Source of the DNA: JACCVG01 sp963790245
GTDB taxonomy: Bacteria > Actinomycetota > Thermoleophilia > Solirubrobacterales > Thermoleophilaceae
Length of the DNA: 64,000 nt
Direction: 5' to 3'
Assembly (NCBI GenBank): GCA_963790245.1
Contig: CAWBNP010000002.1
Location: 1,860,001 to 1,924,000 of the forward strand
The notes beneath the pieces are model-generated. The model had not been told where the DNA came from and did not search any database. It was given only the letters and a program-made list of their open reading frames with translations. Position 1 is the first letter of the stretch, and each line of letters begins with the position of its first letter. The position numbers and the translations under genes are program-made. This document shows, piece by piece, positions 18,042-27,477 of the stretch.

Positions 18042-20720
18042 ATGACTTCGACCGCCCACGATGGCCTCTTCGGGGGGGCTACATCGGTCCGCGTTCGCGC
18101 CGGCACCGCGACCGTCGACGGGGAGGTCGAGGAGGCTTTAGCTGCGGCGCTTGCCGCGATCCCGGGCAAGCCGGCCGTTGTCTCGGAGGTCGCCTGGAGC
18201 CGAAGGCTCGGGCCCGACCGCGCGCATTCGCTCGCGGTGGCGATCCGATTCCACGACGTTGCGATCGATCCGGCTTCCGCCGACGAGCTCGAGCGGCTCT
18301 GCGCCGGGCGGGTTGGCACCCCGGTGATCGAACTGAGCCTTGCGCGTGGACCCGCGCTCAGCCTCGTCGATGATCGGCGCTCGCCTGGTCTGGAGGAGCT
18401 GCGGACGATCCCGGGCGCGCGGCGGATGGCAGCGGTCGATCGGACGGAGATCCCGCTGACCCGGTGGAGCGCCGAGGCGATCAACACCGCCATCCGCGAT
18501 CACTTCCTGCGCCTCAGCCCCACCGCCGAGGTCGCGCTGCGCGAGTTGCTCGCAGGGGAGGGAAGTGTGCGGAGCGCATCGGCGAAGGTCTGCCTCGAGG
18601 GCGAGTTCGTCGTGATGCTGCCGGGCGAGGATCGGCGGGCCCGCAACGCGTTCGCCGCGATCCCGGGCGTTCGGGGCGTCGGTCGTGACGGCGGGCGGTG
18701 GGTCGGCCGGGCGAACGCGGCGCTCGCCCACGCGCTGCGCCGGCTGCTCGCCTCTCACGCCGTAGTGCGGCTCGACGACGCGGCAGCGGATTGGCTCGAC
18801 AGGGCGCCGACCTGGGTGGCGCGGATCGCGATCGAGCAGGCCGGCTCAGCACCGCTCCTGCGGCTGACGACGAGCGCCGGCGAGCCGCCCGACGAGCTGC
18901 GCGCCCTCGAAGCCTCGCGCGGTGATCCGCGCCACCGGGCGATCGCGCTCACGCCCGCCAACGTCCGCGCACTCGCAGCGCTCCGCACCGAGGATCGAGA
19001 ACTGACGCTCTCGGTCGCGGCCGAGCGCTGCTTCGAGTGGGCGCTGGCCAACCCGGAGGGTCGGGAGATCCCGCGGGCGACGCTCGTCGTGGTCGAGGGG
19101 ACGACCGGCGACTGGCTGGAGGTCGATCCGATCTGGGACGGGGCTCCGGCCGATGCCCTCGCGCAGGAGGAGCGCCACCTGATCGACCGGCGCGACGGTG
19201 CGCGTCTGAGCGAAGGCCACCTGCCAGCCGGTTCGTGGCCTCCGAGCGTGCTCGCGCGGTTCATCCGGCAGTGGGCGGTTGAGCTCGACCAGCGCGCCCG
19301 TGTCCTCGTCGAAGGGGTGATCTCGACCGATGCCGATGCCGAGCGACTGCTCGCGATGTCCAGCGCGGAGGACGCCGAGCTCGAGGTCGCGGGGCTCGGC
19401 GGGCAGCTGATGGCCTTTCAGCGTGCGGGCGTCGCCTACGCGCTCGAGCGTCGGCGGATCTTCGTCGCCGACGAACAGGGGCTCGGCAAGACGATCCAGG
19501 CGCTCGCCGCCGTTCAGGCCGATCTCGCCTACCCCGCGGTGGTCATCTGCCCGGCTTCGCTGAAGCTCAACTGGATGCGTGAGATCAGCACGTGGCTCCC
19601 CGGGCGCGAGGCGCGGATGGCCGTCGGACGCGCGCCGCAATCGCTGGCCGGCGGGGAGCTCCTGGTCCTGAACTACGAGATCGTCGCCGACCACATCGAC
19701 GAGCTCGCTGCGCTCGCCCCGCGCGCGCTCGTGCTCGACGAATCCCACTATTTGAAGTCGCCGCGCGCGGCCCGCACCGCGGCGGTTCGCGAGCTCTCGG
19801 AGCGGCTGGCGCCCGACGCTCTACGGCTGGCGCTGACCGGGACGCCGGTCGTAAACCGCCCAGCCGAGCTCGCGTCGCAGCTGCGGATCCTCGGCCGCCT
19901 CCAGGAATACGGCTCCGCGCGCAGCTTCCAGTCCGGGTTTCGCACCGAGGAGTCACGGCGGTCGCTGCACGCCCGGCTACGCGGCTCCTGCTATCTACGC
20001 CGCAAGAAGGCAGACGTGCTCGAGCAGCTGCCGGACAAGCGGCGCGCGCTCGTCACGGTGCCGCTCTCCAACGAGGCCGAGTACCGGCGCGCTGAGCGCG
20101 ACTTCGTCGCGTGGCTGCAGGAGCAGATCGAGGCAAACGGGGAAGGGAGCATTTCGCAGAGCCTGCGCGCCGCCGCGCTGGTCCGGCTCGGAGCGCTGCG
20201 CCGGCTCGCGGCGCACGGGAAGCTGGCCGCGGCGCTCGAGTGGATCGAGGACTTCGAGGAGACCGAGGAGCGGCTTGTCGTCTTCGCCCATCATCGCGAG
20301 ATCCAGAACGCGGTCTTCGAGCGGTTTCCGGCCAGCGCCCGGATTCTCGGATCCGATCCGCAGGCCGAGCGCGACCGCAATGTAGCGGCCTTCCAATCGG
20401 AGGACGGGCCGGGTATCTGCGTCTGCTCGCTCGAGGCGGCATCGCACGGCTTCACGCTCACCGCCGCGGCCAACGTCGCGTTCCTCGAGCTCGCCTGGAC
20501 GCCCGCCAAGCACGATCAGGCCGAGGATCGGCTCCACCGGATTGGCCAGGAGCGCGGGGTGACGGCCTGGTATCTGCTGGCGGCCAAGACGATCGACGAG
20601 CGAATGGCGGCGCTGCTGGCCGAGAAGCGGGAGGTCGTCGACTCGCTGACCGACGGCGGAGCCGGCGGCGAGGGCGTGAGCCTTGCGAGCGAGCTGATCG
20701 AGGGCTACGCAGCGTCCTGA
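18042..20720 (+). CDS. SNF2/HARP-like ATP-dependent DNA translocase
   Basis: About 892 residues. The C-terminal half is an SF2 SNF2 motor: Walker A ADEQGLGKTIQAL, motif II LVLDESHYLKS, motif III LALTGTPVVNRP, motif V SLEAASHGFTLT and motif VI DQAEDRLHRIGQ. This resembles SMARCAL1-like annealing helicases more than RapA. The roughly 450-residue N-terminal part has no motif I know; two stretches with AIPGVRGVGRDGGRWVG and TIPGARRMAAVDRTEIPL suggest repeated small domains. Start: ATG 18042 is preferred; TTG 18021 is possible. No partner gene is evident. Confidence 0.85.
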   Translation: MTSTAHDGLFGGATSVRVRAGTATVDGEVEEALAAALAAIPGKPAVVSEVAWSRRLGPDRAHSLAVAIRFHDVAIDPASADELERLCAGRVGTPVIELSLARGPALSLVDDRRSPGLEELRTIPGARRMAAVDRTEIPLTRWSAEAINTAIRDHFLRLSPTAEVALRELLAGEGSVRSASAKVCLEGEFVVMLPGEDRRARNAFAAIPGVRGVGRDGGRWVGRANAALAHALRRLLASHAVVRLDDAAADWLDRAPTWVARIAIEQAGSAPLLRLTTSAGEPPDELRALEASRGDPRHRAIALTPANVRALAALRTEDRELTLSVAAERCFEWALANPEGREIPRATLVVVEGTTGDWLEVDPIWDGAPADALAQEERHLIDRRDGARLSEGHLPAGSWPPSVLARFIRQWAVELDQRARVLVEGVISTDADAERLLAMSSAEDAELEVAGLGGQLMAFQRAGVAYALERRRIFVADEQGLGKTIQALAAVQADLAYPAVVICPASLKLNWMREISTWLPGREARMAVGRAPQSLAGGELLVLNYEIVADHIDELAALAPRALVLDESHYLKSPRAARTAAVRELSERLAPDALRLALTGTPVVNRPAELASQLRILGRLQEYGSARSFQSGFRTEESRRSLHARLRGSCYLRRKKADVLEQLPDKRRALVTVPLSNEAEYRRAERDFVAWLQEQIEANGEGSISQSLRAAALVRLGALRRLAAHGKLAAALEWIEDFEETEERLVVFAHHREIQNAVFERFPASARILGSDPQAERDRNVAAFQSEDGPGICVCSLEAASHGFTLTAAANVAFLELAWTPAKHDQAEDRLHRIGQERGVTAWYLLAAKTIDERMAALLAEKREVVDSLTDGGAGGEGVSLASELIEGYAAS

Positions 20721-20831
20721 GCTGATCCTCCGCCCGAGCGGTGTGAGAAATCGACACCCAAGGGGTCTATTGCGGCTGGTCGGGTGCACCGAAACTCGAG
20801 CACATCGTCAATCCGTCAAAGGAGTCCTCGA

Positions 20832-21140
20832 ATGTTTCGCAACCTGGCCGTCACAACCGCACTTCTCGCCGTAATCGCTGCTGGAGGCTCTTCCGCCACC
20901 GCCAGCGCCGCCATGCAGAATCAGAGCGGGGGAACACCTCAGGACTGCCGGATGGGCGGAGGCTGGACGCTTCCTCACGAGGGGACCTACACCTCGCCGG
21001 CCGGCACGATCTGGTCCTGTTACAACGGACGCCGCTGTTTCATCACCAAGAAGAGGTCCGACTGTCTCAAGCGCGGCCAGCGCATCGCGCCCGAAGACAC
21101 CCCGCAGCCGACGACTGGCGAACTCGCCGGTCGGGCCTAG
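20832..21140 (+). CDS. Small secreted Cys-containing protein
   Basis: 102 residues with an N-terminal signal peptide (FRNLAVTTALLAVIAAGG, probable cleavage after ASA). The mature part has four cysteines (DCRMG, WSCYNGRRC, SDC) that could form two disulfides, and a Trp/Gly-rich core. An AAGGAG ribosome site lies about 10 bases before the ATG, which fixes the start over the longer frame from 20784. The role is unknown. It is convergent with bioA, overlapping by 4 bases. Confidence 0.7.
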   Translation: MFRNLAVTTALLAVIAAGGSSATASAAMQNQSGGTPQDCRMGGGWTLPHEGTYTSPAGTIWSCYNGRRCFITKKRSDCLKRGQRIAPEDTPQPTTGELAGRA

Positions 21141-22471
21141 GCAGCGAGGCGGTCGGCGGTTGCGTCCAAAGCAGCCGCCGGCTCGCCGACGCTGACCCCG
21201 ACCGCCTCGATCGACTCGGCGACGACCTCGATCAGCCGGATCAGCTCCGCCTCCGAGATCGCCAGCGGTGGCATCAGCACCACTGTGTCTCCGAGCGGCC
21301 GGACGATCGCGCCACGGCGGCGAGCCGCCATCGCGACCCGGTGCCCGGCTCGCTGCTCGACCTCGAATCCGCCGAGCTCGATGCCCGCCATGAACCCCCG
21401 GCGGCGGACCTCGGCCACCTGGGCCAGTGCGCCGATCGGCTCGAGCATCCGGGTCAAGAGGCTGATCTTCGGCTGCAGGCGCTCGAGCGTGCGCTCCTGG
21501 TCGAAGACGTCGAGCGAGGCGAGGGCCGCGGCGCAGGCGATCGGGTTTCCGGTGTAGGTGTGGCCGTGGAAGAAGGAGCGGAACTCCTCGAACGCGCCGA
21601 GAAAGCCCTCGTAGATCCGCTCGGTCGTGAGGGTCGCCGCGAGCGGCATGTAGCCGCCGGTGATCCCCTTCGCGACGCACATCAGGTCGGGCGAGACGTC
21701 CTCGTGCTCGCAGGCGAACATCTTCCCGGTGCGGCCGAAGCCGGTCGCCACCTCGTCACAGATCAGCAGCACCCCGTGGCGGTCGCAGAGATCGCGCACC
21801 TCGCGCAGGTAGCCGTAGGGCTGGACGAGGATCCCGGCCGCGCCCTGGACGAGCGGCTCGACGATCACGGCGGCGGTCTCGTGGCCGTGCTCGGCCAGCA
21901 CCCGCTCGAGCGCGCCCGCATCGCCCCCGGGAACGTGGAGCGCATCGAAGAGCAGCGGGCGGTAGAGCGAGTGGAAGAGATCGATCCCGCCGACCGAGAC
22001 GGCTCCGACGGTGTCGCCGTGGTAGGAGTTCTGGAGCGAGATGAACCGGGTTCGGCGCGCGTCGGCGCCGCCGCGCTGCTGGAAGAACTGGAAGGCCATC
22101 TTGAGGGCGATCTCGCAAGCGGTCGAGCCACTGTCGGAGTAGAAGACCCGCTCCAGTCCAGGCGGCGCGAGCTCTACCAGCCGCCGCGCGAGCTCGATCG
22201 CGGGCGGGTGTGAGAGGCCGAGCATCGTCGAGTGGGCGACGCGGTCGAGCTGGTCGCGGACGGCACCGTCGATGTGTGGATGGCGGTGGCCGTGGACATT
22301 GCACCAGAGCGACGAGACGCCGTCGATGTAGCGGCGGCCCTCGACGTCGATCAGCTCGCAGCCCTCGGCTGATTCGATGATGAGAGGCGGCTCCTCTTCC
22401 CAGCCCTGCTGCTGGGTGAACGGATGCCACAGATAGCGCCGGTCATCGGCGGTCAGCCCCACGGAGGGCAC
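21137..22471 (-). CDS. bioA: Adenosylmethionine-8-amino-7-oxononanoate aminotransferase
   Basis: 444 residues of class III aminotransferase. It makes 7,8-diaminopelargonate from KAPA using SAM as amino donor in biotin synthesis. LWHPFTQQQGW at the N-terminus, SSLWCNVHGHRHPHID, YHGDTVGAVSVGG, ICDEVATGFGRTGKMFA and the PLP lysine in CVAKGITGGYMPLAA are BioA-specific. The start is GTG. The gene is separated from bioB-F-D by the spermidine-synthase-like gene on the opposite strand, so the biotin locus is split. Confidence 0.95.
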   Translation of the reverse strand: MPSVGLTADDRRYLWHPFTQQQGWEEEPPLIIESAEGCELIDVEGRRYIDGVSSLWCNVHGHRHPHIDGAVRDQLDRVAHSTMLGLSHPPAIELARRLVELAPPGLERVFYSDSGSTACEIALKMAFQFFQQRGGADARRTRFISLQNSYHGDTVGAVSVGGIDLFHSLYRPLLFDALHVPGGDAGALERVLAEHGHETAAVIVEPLVQGAAGILVQPYGYLREVRDLCDRHGVLLICDEVATGFGRTGKMFACEHEDVSPDLMCVAKGITGGYMPLAATLTTERIYEGFLGAFEEFRSFFHGHTYTGNPIACAAALASLDVFDQERTLERLQPKISLLTRMLEPIGALAQVAEVRRRGFMAGIELGGFEVEQRAGHRVAMAARRRGAIVRPLGDTVVLMPPLAISEAELIRLIEVVAESIEAVGVSVGEPAAALDATADRLAA

Positions 22472-22498
22472 GGTAACTATCGTGTGGGTCGGAAAAAG

Positions 22499-23986
22499 AT
22501 GCCGCCCCTTTCTCTACTCGTTTTCATCGTGGGCACGGGATCGCTCGGGGCGGAGATCGCAGCCGTGCGCCTGATGTCGCCCTACTTCGGCGCGTCCACG
22601 ATCGTCTGGGCGAACACGATCGGCATCGTGCTCGTCGCGCTCTCGATCGGCTACTGGCTGGGGGGGCGGTTCGCCGATCGCCATCCGCAGATCCGCGGCT
22701 TGCTGCTGCTGACGCTGGCCGCCTCGGTGCTGCTGGCCGCAGTGCCGTTCGTCTCCGATCCGCTGCTCGGGCTCGCCGTCGGCGCGCTCGATTCGATCTC
22801 CGCAGGTGCCTTTCTCGGCTCGCTGTTCGGCGTGCTCGTGCTGGTCGCGATCCCGGTACTGCTCCTGGGTGCGGTCACGCCGTGGGCGCTCAAGCTCGCG
22901 GTCTCCGACGTCGAGTCGATGGGCACCGTCGCCGGTCGGCTTTACGCGCTCTCGACGGCCGGCAGCCTCGCCGGCACTCTGCTCTCCGCGCTCGTCCTGA
23001 TCCCGGTCTTTGGAACGCAGCGGACCTTCCTCATCTTCGCGCTCGCGATCGCGGTGGTCGCGGTGGTCGGGCTGCGCCCGGTCTGGCGCTACGCGCTGGT
23101 GCCCGCGGTGATGGCCGTGCTGATCGCTCTCCCGGTCGGCACGCTCAAGGCCAGCGACGACGCGATCGTGCTCGCGGAGACCGAGACCGAGTACCAGTAC
23201 GCGCGCGTGCTCGAGTACCCGGGCGGGGAGCGGACGCTCGAGCTCAACGAGGGCCAGGCCGTCCACTCGCTTTTCAAGCCCGACACCGTGCTGACCGACA
23301 ACGTCTGGGACGGCAACCTCGTGCTGCCGTTCGTCGGGCTCGATGCCCCACCCGAGCGGATCGCGATCCTGGGCAACGCGGCGGGGACGACGGCGCGCGC
23401 CTACGAGCGGTTCTTCCCCGAGACGTCAATCGACGGCGTCGAGATCGACGAGGAGCTCTCGGGGCTCGGCGAGCGGTTCTTCGAGATGGACAACCCGCGC
23501 CTCGAGCTCTTCCACGAGGACGCGCGCCCGTTTCTGCGCCGGATCGATCGTAGCTATGACGCGATCATGATCGACGCCTACCGCCAGCCCTACATCCCGT
23601 TCTACCTGACGACGAAGGAGTTCTTCGAAACCGCGCGGGACAAGCTCGCGCCCGGTGGCGTCGTGATCATCAACGCCGGACATCCGGCGGGCGACGACCA
23701 GCTCGAGCAGGTGCTCGCGGCGACGATGGGTTCGGTCTTCCCGCACGTGCTGCGCGACCCGATCGAGCCGACCAACACCTTGCTCGCGGCGAGCGAGCAG
23801 CCGATCTCCGCCGAGAACCTCGAGGCGATCGTCCCCGAGCTGCCTGCCGAGCTGCAGCCGGTCGCCCGCGAGCAGGCCGCGAACCTCGCGCCGCCACTGA
23901 CCGGGGGCGAGATCTACACCGACGACCGCGCGCCGGTCGAGTTCCTGATCGACCGCTCGATCGTCGAGTACGCGGCGGGCGGCTAG
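22499..23986 (+). CDS. Membrane-fused spermidine-synthase-like protein
   Basis: 495 residues: an N-terminal half with about seven transmembrane helices (from SLLVFIVGTGSLGAEIAAV to about residue 220) and a C-terminal aminopropyltransferase-like Rossmann domain (IAILGNAAGTTARAYERFFPET, VEIDEEL, EDARPFLRRIDRSYDAIMIDAY). These fused proteins are widespread in actinobacteria; polyamine synthesis is unproven for most. ATG 22499 opens the first helix. It is divergent from bioA (27 bases) and ends in the 57-bp tandem repeat, with its stop inside the first repeat unit. Confidence 0.85.
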   Translation: MPPLSLLVFIVGTGSLGAEIAAVRLMSPYFGASTIVWANTIGIVLVALSIGYWLGGRFADRHPQIRGLLLLTLAASVLLAAVPFVSDPLLGLAVGALDSISAGAFLGSLFGVLVLVAIPVLLLGAVTPWALKLAVSDVESMGTVAGRLYALSTAGSLAGTLLSALVLIPVFGTQRTFLIFALAIAVVAVVGLRPVWRYALVPAVMAVLIALPVGTLKASDDAIVLAETETEYQYARVLEYPGGERTLELNEGQAVHSLFKPDTVLTDNVWDGNLVLPFVGLDAPPERIAILGNAAGTTARAYERFFPETSIDGVEIDEELSGLGERFFEMDNPRLELFHEDARPFLRRIDRSYDAIMIDAYRQPYIPFYLTTKEFFETARDKLAPGGVVIINAGHPAGDDQLEQVLAATMGSVFPHVLRDPIEPTNTLLAASEQPISAENLEAIVPELPAELQPVAREQAANLAPPLTGGEIYTDDRAPVEFLIDRSIVEYAAGG

Positions 23987-24100
23987 GCCCCACCGGGCTC
24001 GTGCCACGCGCGGCTCGACCCGCACAGCGGTTTCGGCGGCTAGGCCCCACCGGGGTCGTGCCACGCGCGGCTCGACCCGCGCAGACATTTCGGCGGCTAG
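23981..24100. repeat. 57-bp tandem repeat, about 2.1 copies
   Basis: Units begin at 23981, 24038 and 24095 (partial), each starting GGCTAGG, with only a few differences between the two full copies. The period of 57 is 19 codons and the minus strand stays open through it, encoding GLAAETAVRVEPRVARARW-type units. The repeat carries the stop of the plus-strand membrane protein and abuts the bioD stop, so it fills the convergent junction. A diverged copy is at 26144-26202. Confidence 0.9.
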
Positions 24101-24787
24101 GAGAGCCAGTCCTCGAGCGGGAGCTCGGCGCCGGCGGCGGCAAGGGCCGGGGCATCGGGCCGGGTTGGGGCGAGGCCGACGATCTCGACGCGACCGATCC
24201 GGCCGATCGTGAGTCGGTTCGAGAGCTCGATTGGCGTGGGATCCTCTGCCCACGGGGTCATCACCACCGCCGCGACCTCGAGGCCCGCAGAGCGGGCCGA
24301 CTCGATGCTCAGCAGCGTGTGGTTGATCGTCCCGAGCCCCGTACGGGCGACGATCACCACGGGCAGGCCGAGCTCGACCGCGAGATCGCGGATCGAATAG
24401 CCGTCGGAGAGCGGAACGAGTAGACCGCCGACCCCCTCGACGATCAACGTCGTCCCCTCAGCGGCGAGGCCACGGGCGTGAGCGACCAACGGGGCCGGGT
24501 CGACGGCCGTTCCGGCCAGCTCGGCGGCGTAGTGGGGCGAGACGGCGGGTCCGAACGTTATCGGCGTCACTGCGTCGGCCGTTTGTCCCGCAGAGGCGAC
24601 CGACGCCAGCAGCGCGTGATCGCGCGGCCAGCTCGCCGACCGGGTCGATCGACTCCCGTAACGACCGGCTTGAACGCCGCAACCCGTTCGCCCGCGCTGC
24701 TCAGCGCTGCGCAGATCGCCGCCGACACCACCGTCTTGCCGACGTCCGTGTCCGTGCCGGTTACGAACAGCCCGCGCAGGGCGACTA
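24097..24787 (-). CDS. bioD: Dethiobiotin synthetase (two frameshifts)
   Basis: An ATP-dependent carboxylase closing the ureido ring of dethiobiotin. The P-loop VTGTDTDVGKTVVSAA is near the N-terminus, VAAFKPVVTGV supplies the substrate lysine, and LIVEGVGGLLVPL and VIVARTGLGTINHTLLS are family blocks. The C-terminal 157 residues are one clean frame (24097-24570); the N-terminal part is reached through two single-base changes at about 24630 and 24660. No ATG, GTG or TTG is visible in the N-terminal frame, so the exact start, near the bioF stop at 24785-24787, is uncertain. Confidence 0.85.
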
Positions 24788-26048
24788 CGCGGCTTCGGCG
24801 AGACCGTCGAAGACGCCGGTCGTCCGTCCGGCTGCGACCGGGGCCGGAGCCCGCATTGGCTGCCGCGCCGGCGCGACCTCGCGGGCCGCGACCGGGCGCG
24901 CGACGATCGCGAGCACGCGTGCGGCGTGACGGAGCTCTTCCTTGGTGTGGGTCGCCATCACGGTCAGCCGCAGGCGGGAGGTTCCCTCTGGCACCGTGGG
25001 TGGCCGGATCGCCTGGGCGAAGACGCCCTTCTCGAGTGCACGCTGGGAAGCGGTGACGGTCGCCTCGGCATCGCCGATCATGAGCGGCACGATGTGGCTC
25101 TCGGATTCCCCGACGTCGAGCCCGCCCTGCTTCAGCGCGGCACGCAGCACGGTTGCGTTGCGCTGGACCCGATCGACGAGTCGCGGATCCTCGCGCAGCA
25201 GCTCGAGCGACCGGAGTGGCGGCGGCCGCGACCGGTGGCGGCGGTACCGGTCGAGAAGATCAGGCTGCGGGCCGAGTTGATCAGGTACTTGGCCATCTGT
25301 CTTGGAGCAGCAGACGTAGGCGCCGTAGGCGCCGAGCGACTTGCCGAGCGTGCCGACGATCAGGTCGACGTCGTCCTCGAGGCCGGCCGCGGCGACCGTG
25401 CCGCGGCCGCCGGGACCGTACCGTGCCGGTGGCGTGCGCGTCGTCGACCATCACACGCGCGTCGTAGCGGCGCGCGAGCTCGACGATCTCCTGCGAGCGG
25501 CGCGGTGTCGCCGTCCATCGAGAAGAGGCCGTCGGTCACGATCAGGCTGCCGCGGCCCTCGGCCCGCGCAGGCCCCACTCGAGGTGGTCGATGTCGAGGT
25601 GGTCGTAGACGAACGTCTCCGCGCGCGAGAGCCGACAGCCGTCGACGATGCTCGCGTGGTTGAGCGCGTCGGAGAAGACGACCTCATCCTCGTCCGGCGA
25701 GCGCCGAGATGATCCCGGTGTTGGCGAGGTAGCCCGACCCGAACAGCACGCAGCGCGGCTTGCCCTTGAAGTCAGCGAGCTGCGTCCTCGAGCCGGCGGT
25801 GGATCGTCATGTTGCCCGAGACCAGCCGCGAGGCTCCGGCGCCGACGCCCCAGCGCATCGCCGCGTCGGCGGCGGCCTGGCGGACGTGCGGGTGGTCGGC
25901 GAGGCCGAGGTAGTTGTTGGCGCACAGCAGCAGGACCGGCTGGCCGTCGAGCAGCACCCGCGGGCCCTGTGGTCCGGAGACCAACCTCATCCGCCGGTAG
26001 AGACCCTCGGTCCTTGAGCTCGTCGATCCGTTCCTGGATGTCGGTCAT
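24785..26048 (-). CDS. bioF: 8-amino-7-oxononanoate synthase (several frameshifts)
   Basis: A PLP enzyme of the alpha-oxoamine synthase family condensing pimeloyl-thioester with alanine. Recognisable blocks, in shifting frames, are LLLCANNYLGLADHP, GASRLVSGNMTIHRRLE, FSDALNHASIVDGCRLS, SLIVTDGLFSMDGD, the PLP lysine in IVGTLGKSLGAYGAY (codon near 25340-25342) and FAQAIRPPTVPEGTSRLRLTVMATHT. About eight indels between 25270 and 26010 are needed. The ATG at 26048 begins MTDIQERIDEL. A roughly 45-residue Ala/Pro/Arg-rich tail follows the family core. A 2-amino-3-ketobutyrate ligase is excluded mainly by context. Confidence 0.85.
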
Positions 26049-27339
26049 CGGGTGGCCGGTCCTCGCTACGCGGCGTCGCGTTCTGGCTCGACGATACGAG
26101 CGCGGGAAATTCCTGGGTCGGCGCTTCGTCGGGGTCGGGACCAGACCCCAGCCGGGATCGTGCCTCGCGGCTTGGGCCTCGGTCGGCCGTTTCGTCGGCT
26201 AGACCGCGGTTGGGTGCTCCGTCGGGCCGTGGCGGCACCGATGCCTTCGGCGGTGGCGCAAGCTGGGTCGACGGGTCCCACATCGGAGCCTCGTCGAGAC
26301 GGTTGATCAGACGGTCGACCGGTGTCGCCGGGGTTTCGCCGCCGAGCCAGCCGCTGCGGTTGTCGGGTCGCGGGTTGGCGCCGTTGTCGCTCTGGCGGGC
26401 GGTGTTGAGCCCGAGCGCCTCGAACATCGCGCGGTCGTCCTCGGGGTCTGAGCCGAGCGTCGTCAGGAAGTTGCCCATCATCACGCCGTTGAGCCCGGCC
26501 TTGACCGCCATCGAGTGGAACTCGCCGTCGCCGAGGTTCTCGTTGCGCCCACCGCACAGCCGGAAGAGGGCCGCGGGCATGATCAGCCGGAAGATCGCGA
26601 TCCACTTGACGGCTTCCCACGGATCCATGTAATCGCGGTCGCCGAACTTCGTGCCCGGACGTGGGTTGAGCAGGTTGATCGGGACGCTCGTCGGGTCGAT
26701 CTCGGCCAGCTGGAAAGCCATCTCGACCCGCTGCTCGCGCGACTCGCCGAGGTTGAGGATCCCCCCGACGCAGGTCTCCAGGCCGGCGTCACGGACCGCG
26801 TCGATCGTCCGCAGCCGCCCTTCGTAGCGGACCGTCGAGGTGACCTCCGGGTAGTAGCTCTCGGCGGTCTCGACGTTGTGGTGGACGCGCTGGATGCCGG
26901 CGTCCTTGAGCTTGCGCGCGCGGTCGGCCGAGATGTGCCCGACCGAGGCGCAGCGCTTGAGATTTGTCTGATCTGCGACCAGCCGGGCGCCCTCGAGGAT
27001 GTTCTCGAAGTCGCGCTTGGAGAGCCCCTGGCCCTGAGTGACCATGCAGAAGCGATGCGCGCCGGCGGCCTCGGCCGCCTGGGCGTGTTCGAGGATCTGC
27101 TCCGGGGTCATCATCGCGTGCATCGGCGTGTCGGCTTCGGCGAAGCGCGACTGGGCGCAGAAACCGCAGTCCTCGGCGCAGCCGCCCGATTTGGCGTTGA
27201 CCAGCGAGCACATGTCGGTCGAGTCCTCGAAATTCTCGAGCCGGACCCGCCAGGCCCGTTCGACGAGTGCCTCGATCCCGGCGTGATCTTCGATCTCACC
27301 GAGGCGCAGCGCTTCGTCGGGGGTGATCAGTGGCGGCAA
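25987..27339 (-). CDS. bioB: Biotin synthase with C-terminal extension
   Basis: A radical SAM sulfur-insertion enzyme converting dethiobiotin to biotin. The cluster motif is CAEDCGFC (CX3CX2C) within KSGGCAEDCGFCAQSRF; second-cluster ligands are in LKRCASVGHIS and LETCVGGILNLGES, and the C-terminal FRLCGGRNENLG and NGVMMGNFLTTLG are typical. The catalytic core ends near GLNTARQSDNG; about 115 further Pro/Arg-rich residues follow, containing the diverged copy of the 57-bp repeat and overlapping bioF by 62 bases. A frameshift ending the protein at about 26066 is possible. The start is taken as TTG 27339; no ATG or GTG is better placed. Confidence 0.9.
   Translation of the reverse strand: MPPLITPDEALRLGEIEDHAGIEALVERAWRVRLENFEDSTDMCSLVNAKSGGCAEDCGFCAQSRFAEADTPMHAMMTPEQILEHAQAAEAAGAHRFCMVTQGQGLSKRDFENILEGARLVADQTNLKRCASVGHISADRARKLKDAGIQRVHHNVETAESYYPEVTSTVRYEGRLRTIDAVRDAGLETCVGGILNLGESREQRVEMAFQLAEIDPTSVPINLLNPRPGTKFGDRDYMDPWEAVKWIAIFRLIMPAALFRLCGGRNENLGDGEFHSMAVKAGLNGVMMGNFLTTLGSDPEDDRAMFEALGLNTARQSDNGANPRPDNRSGWLGGETPATPVDRLINRLDEAPMWDPSTQLAPPPKASVPPRPDGAPNRGLADETADRGPSREARSRLGSGPDPDEAPTQEFPALVSSSQNATPRSEDRPPDDRHPGTDRRAQGPRVSTGG
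26144..26202. repeat. Diverged copy of the 57-bp repeat inside bioB 3' end
   Basis: A 59-base stretch matches the 23981-24100 unit at both ends: the CCCCA...CCGGG...TCGTGCC block and the terminal TTTCG-CGGCTAG. On the minus strand it reads GLADETADRGPSREARSR, parallel to GLAAETAVRVEPRVARAR in the tandem copies. The middle is poorly conserved. Confidence 0.6.
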
Positions 27340-27477
27340 GAGGCGTGGGTCGCTTCGAGTACGGCTGCCTGGGAAATTAGGACCCGACTCGGACGGACCG
27401 CTGCTCCAGGTCGTTTGCCAAGCCGGAGCGCTAGGGACCGGCTGCTCGCCGGCTCGCACCCGGCTACGCTTCGAGGC

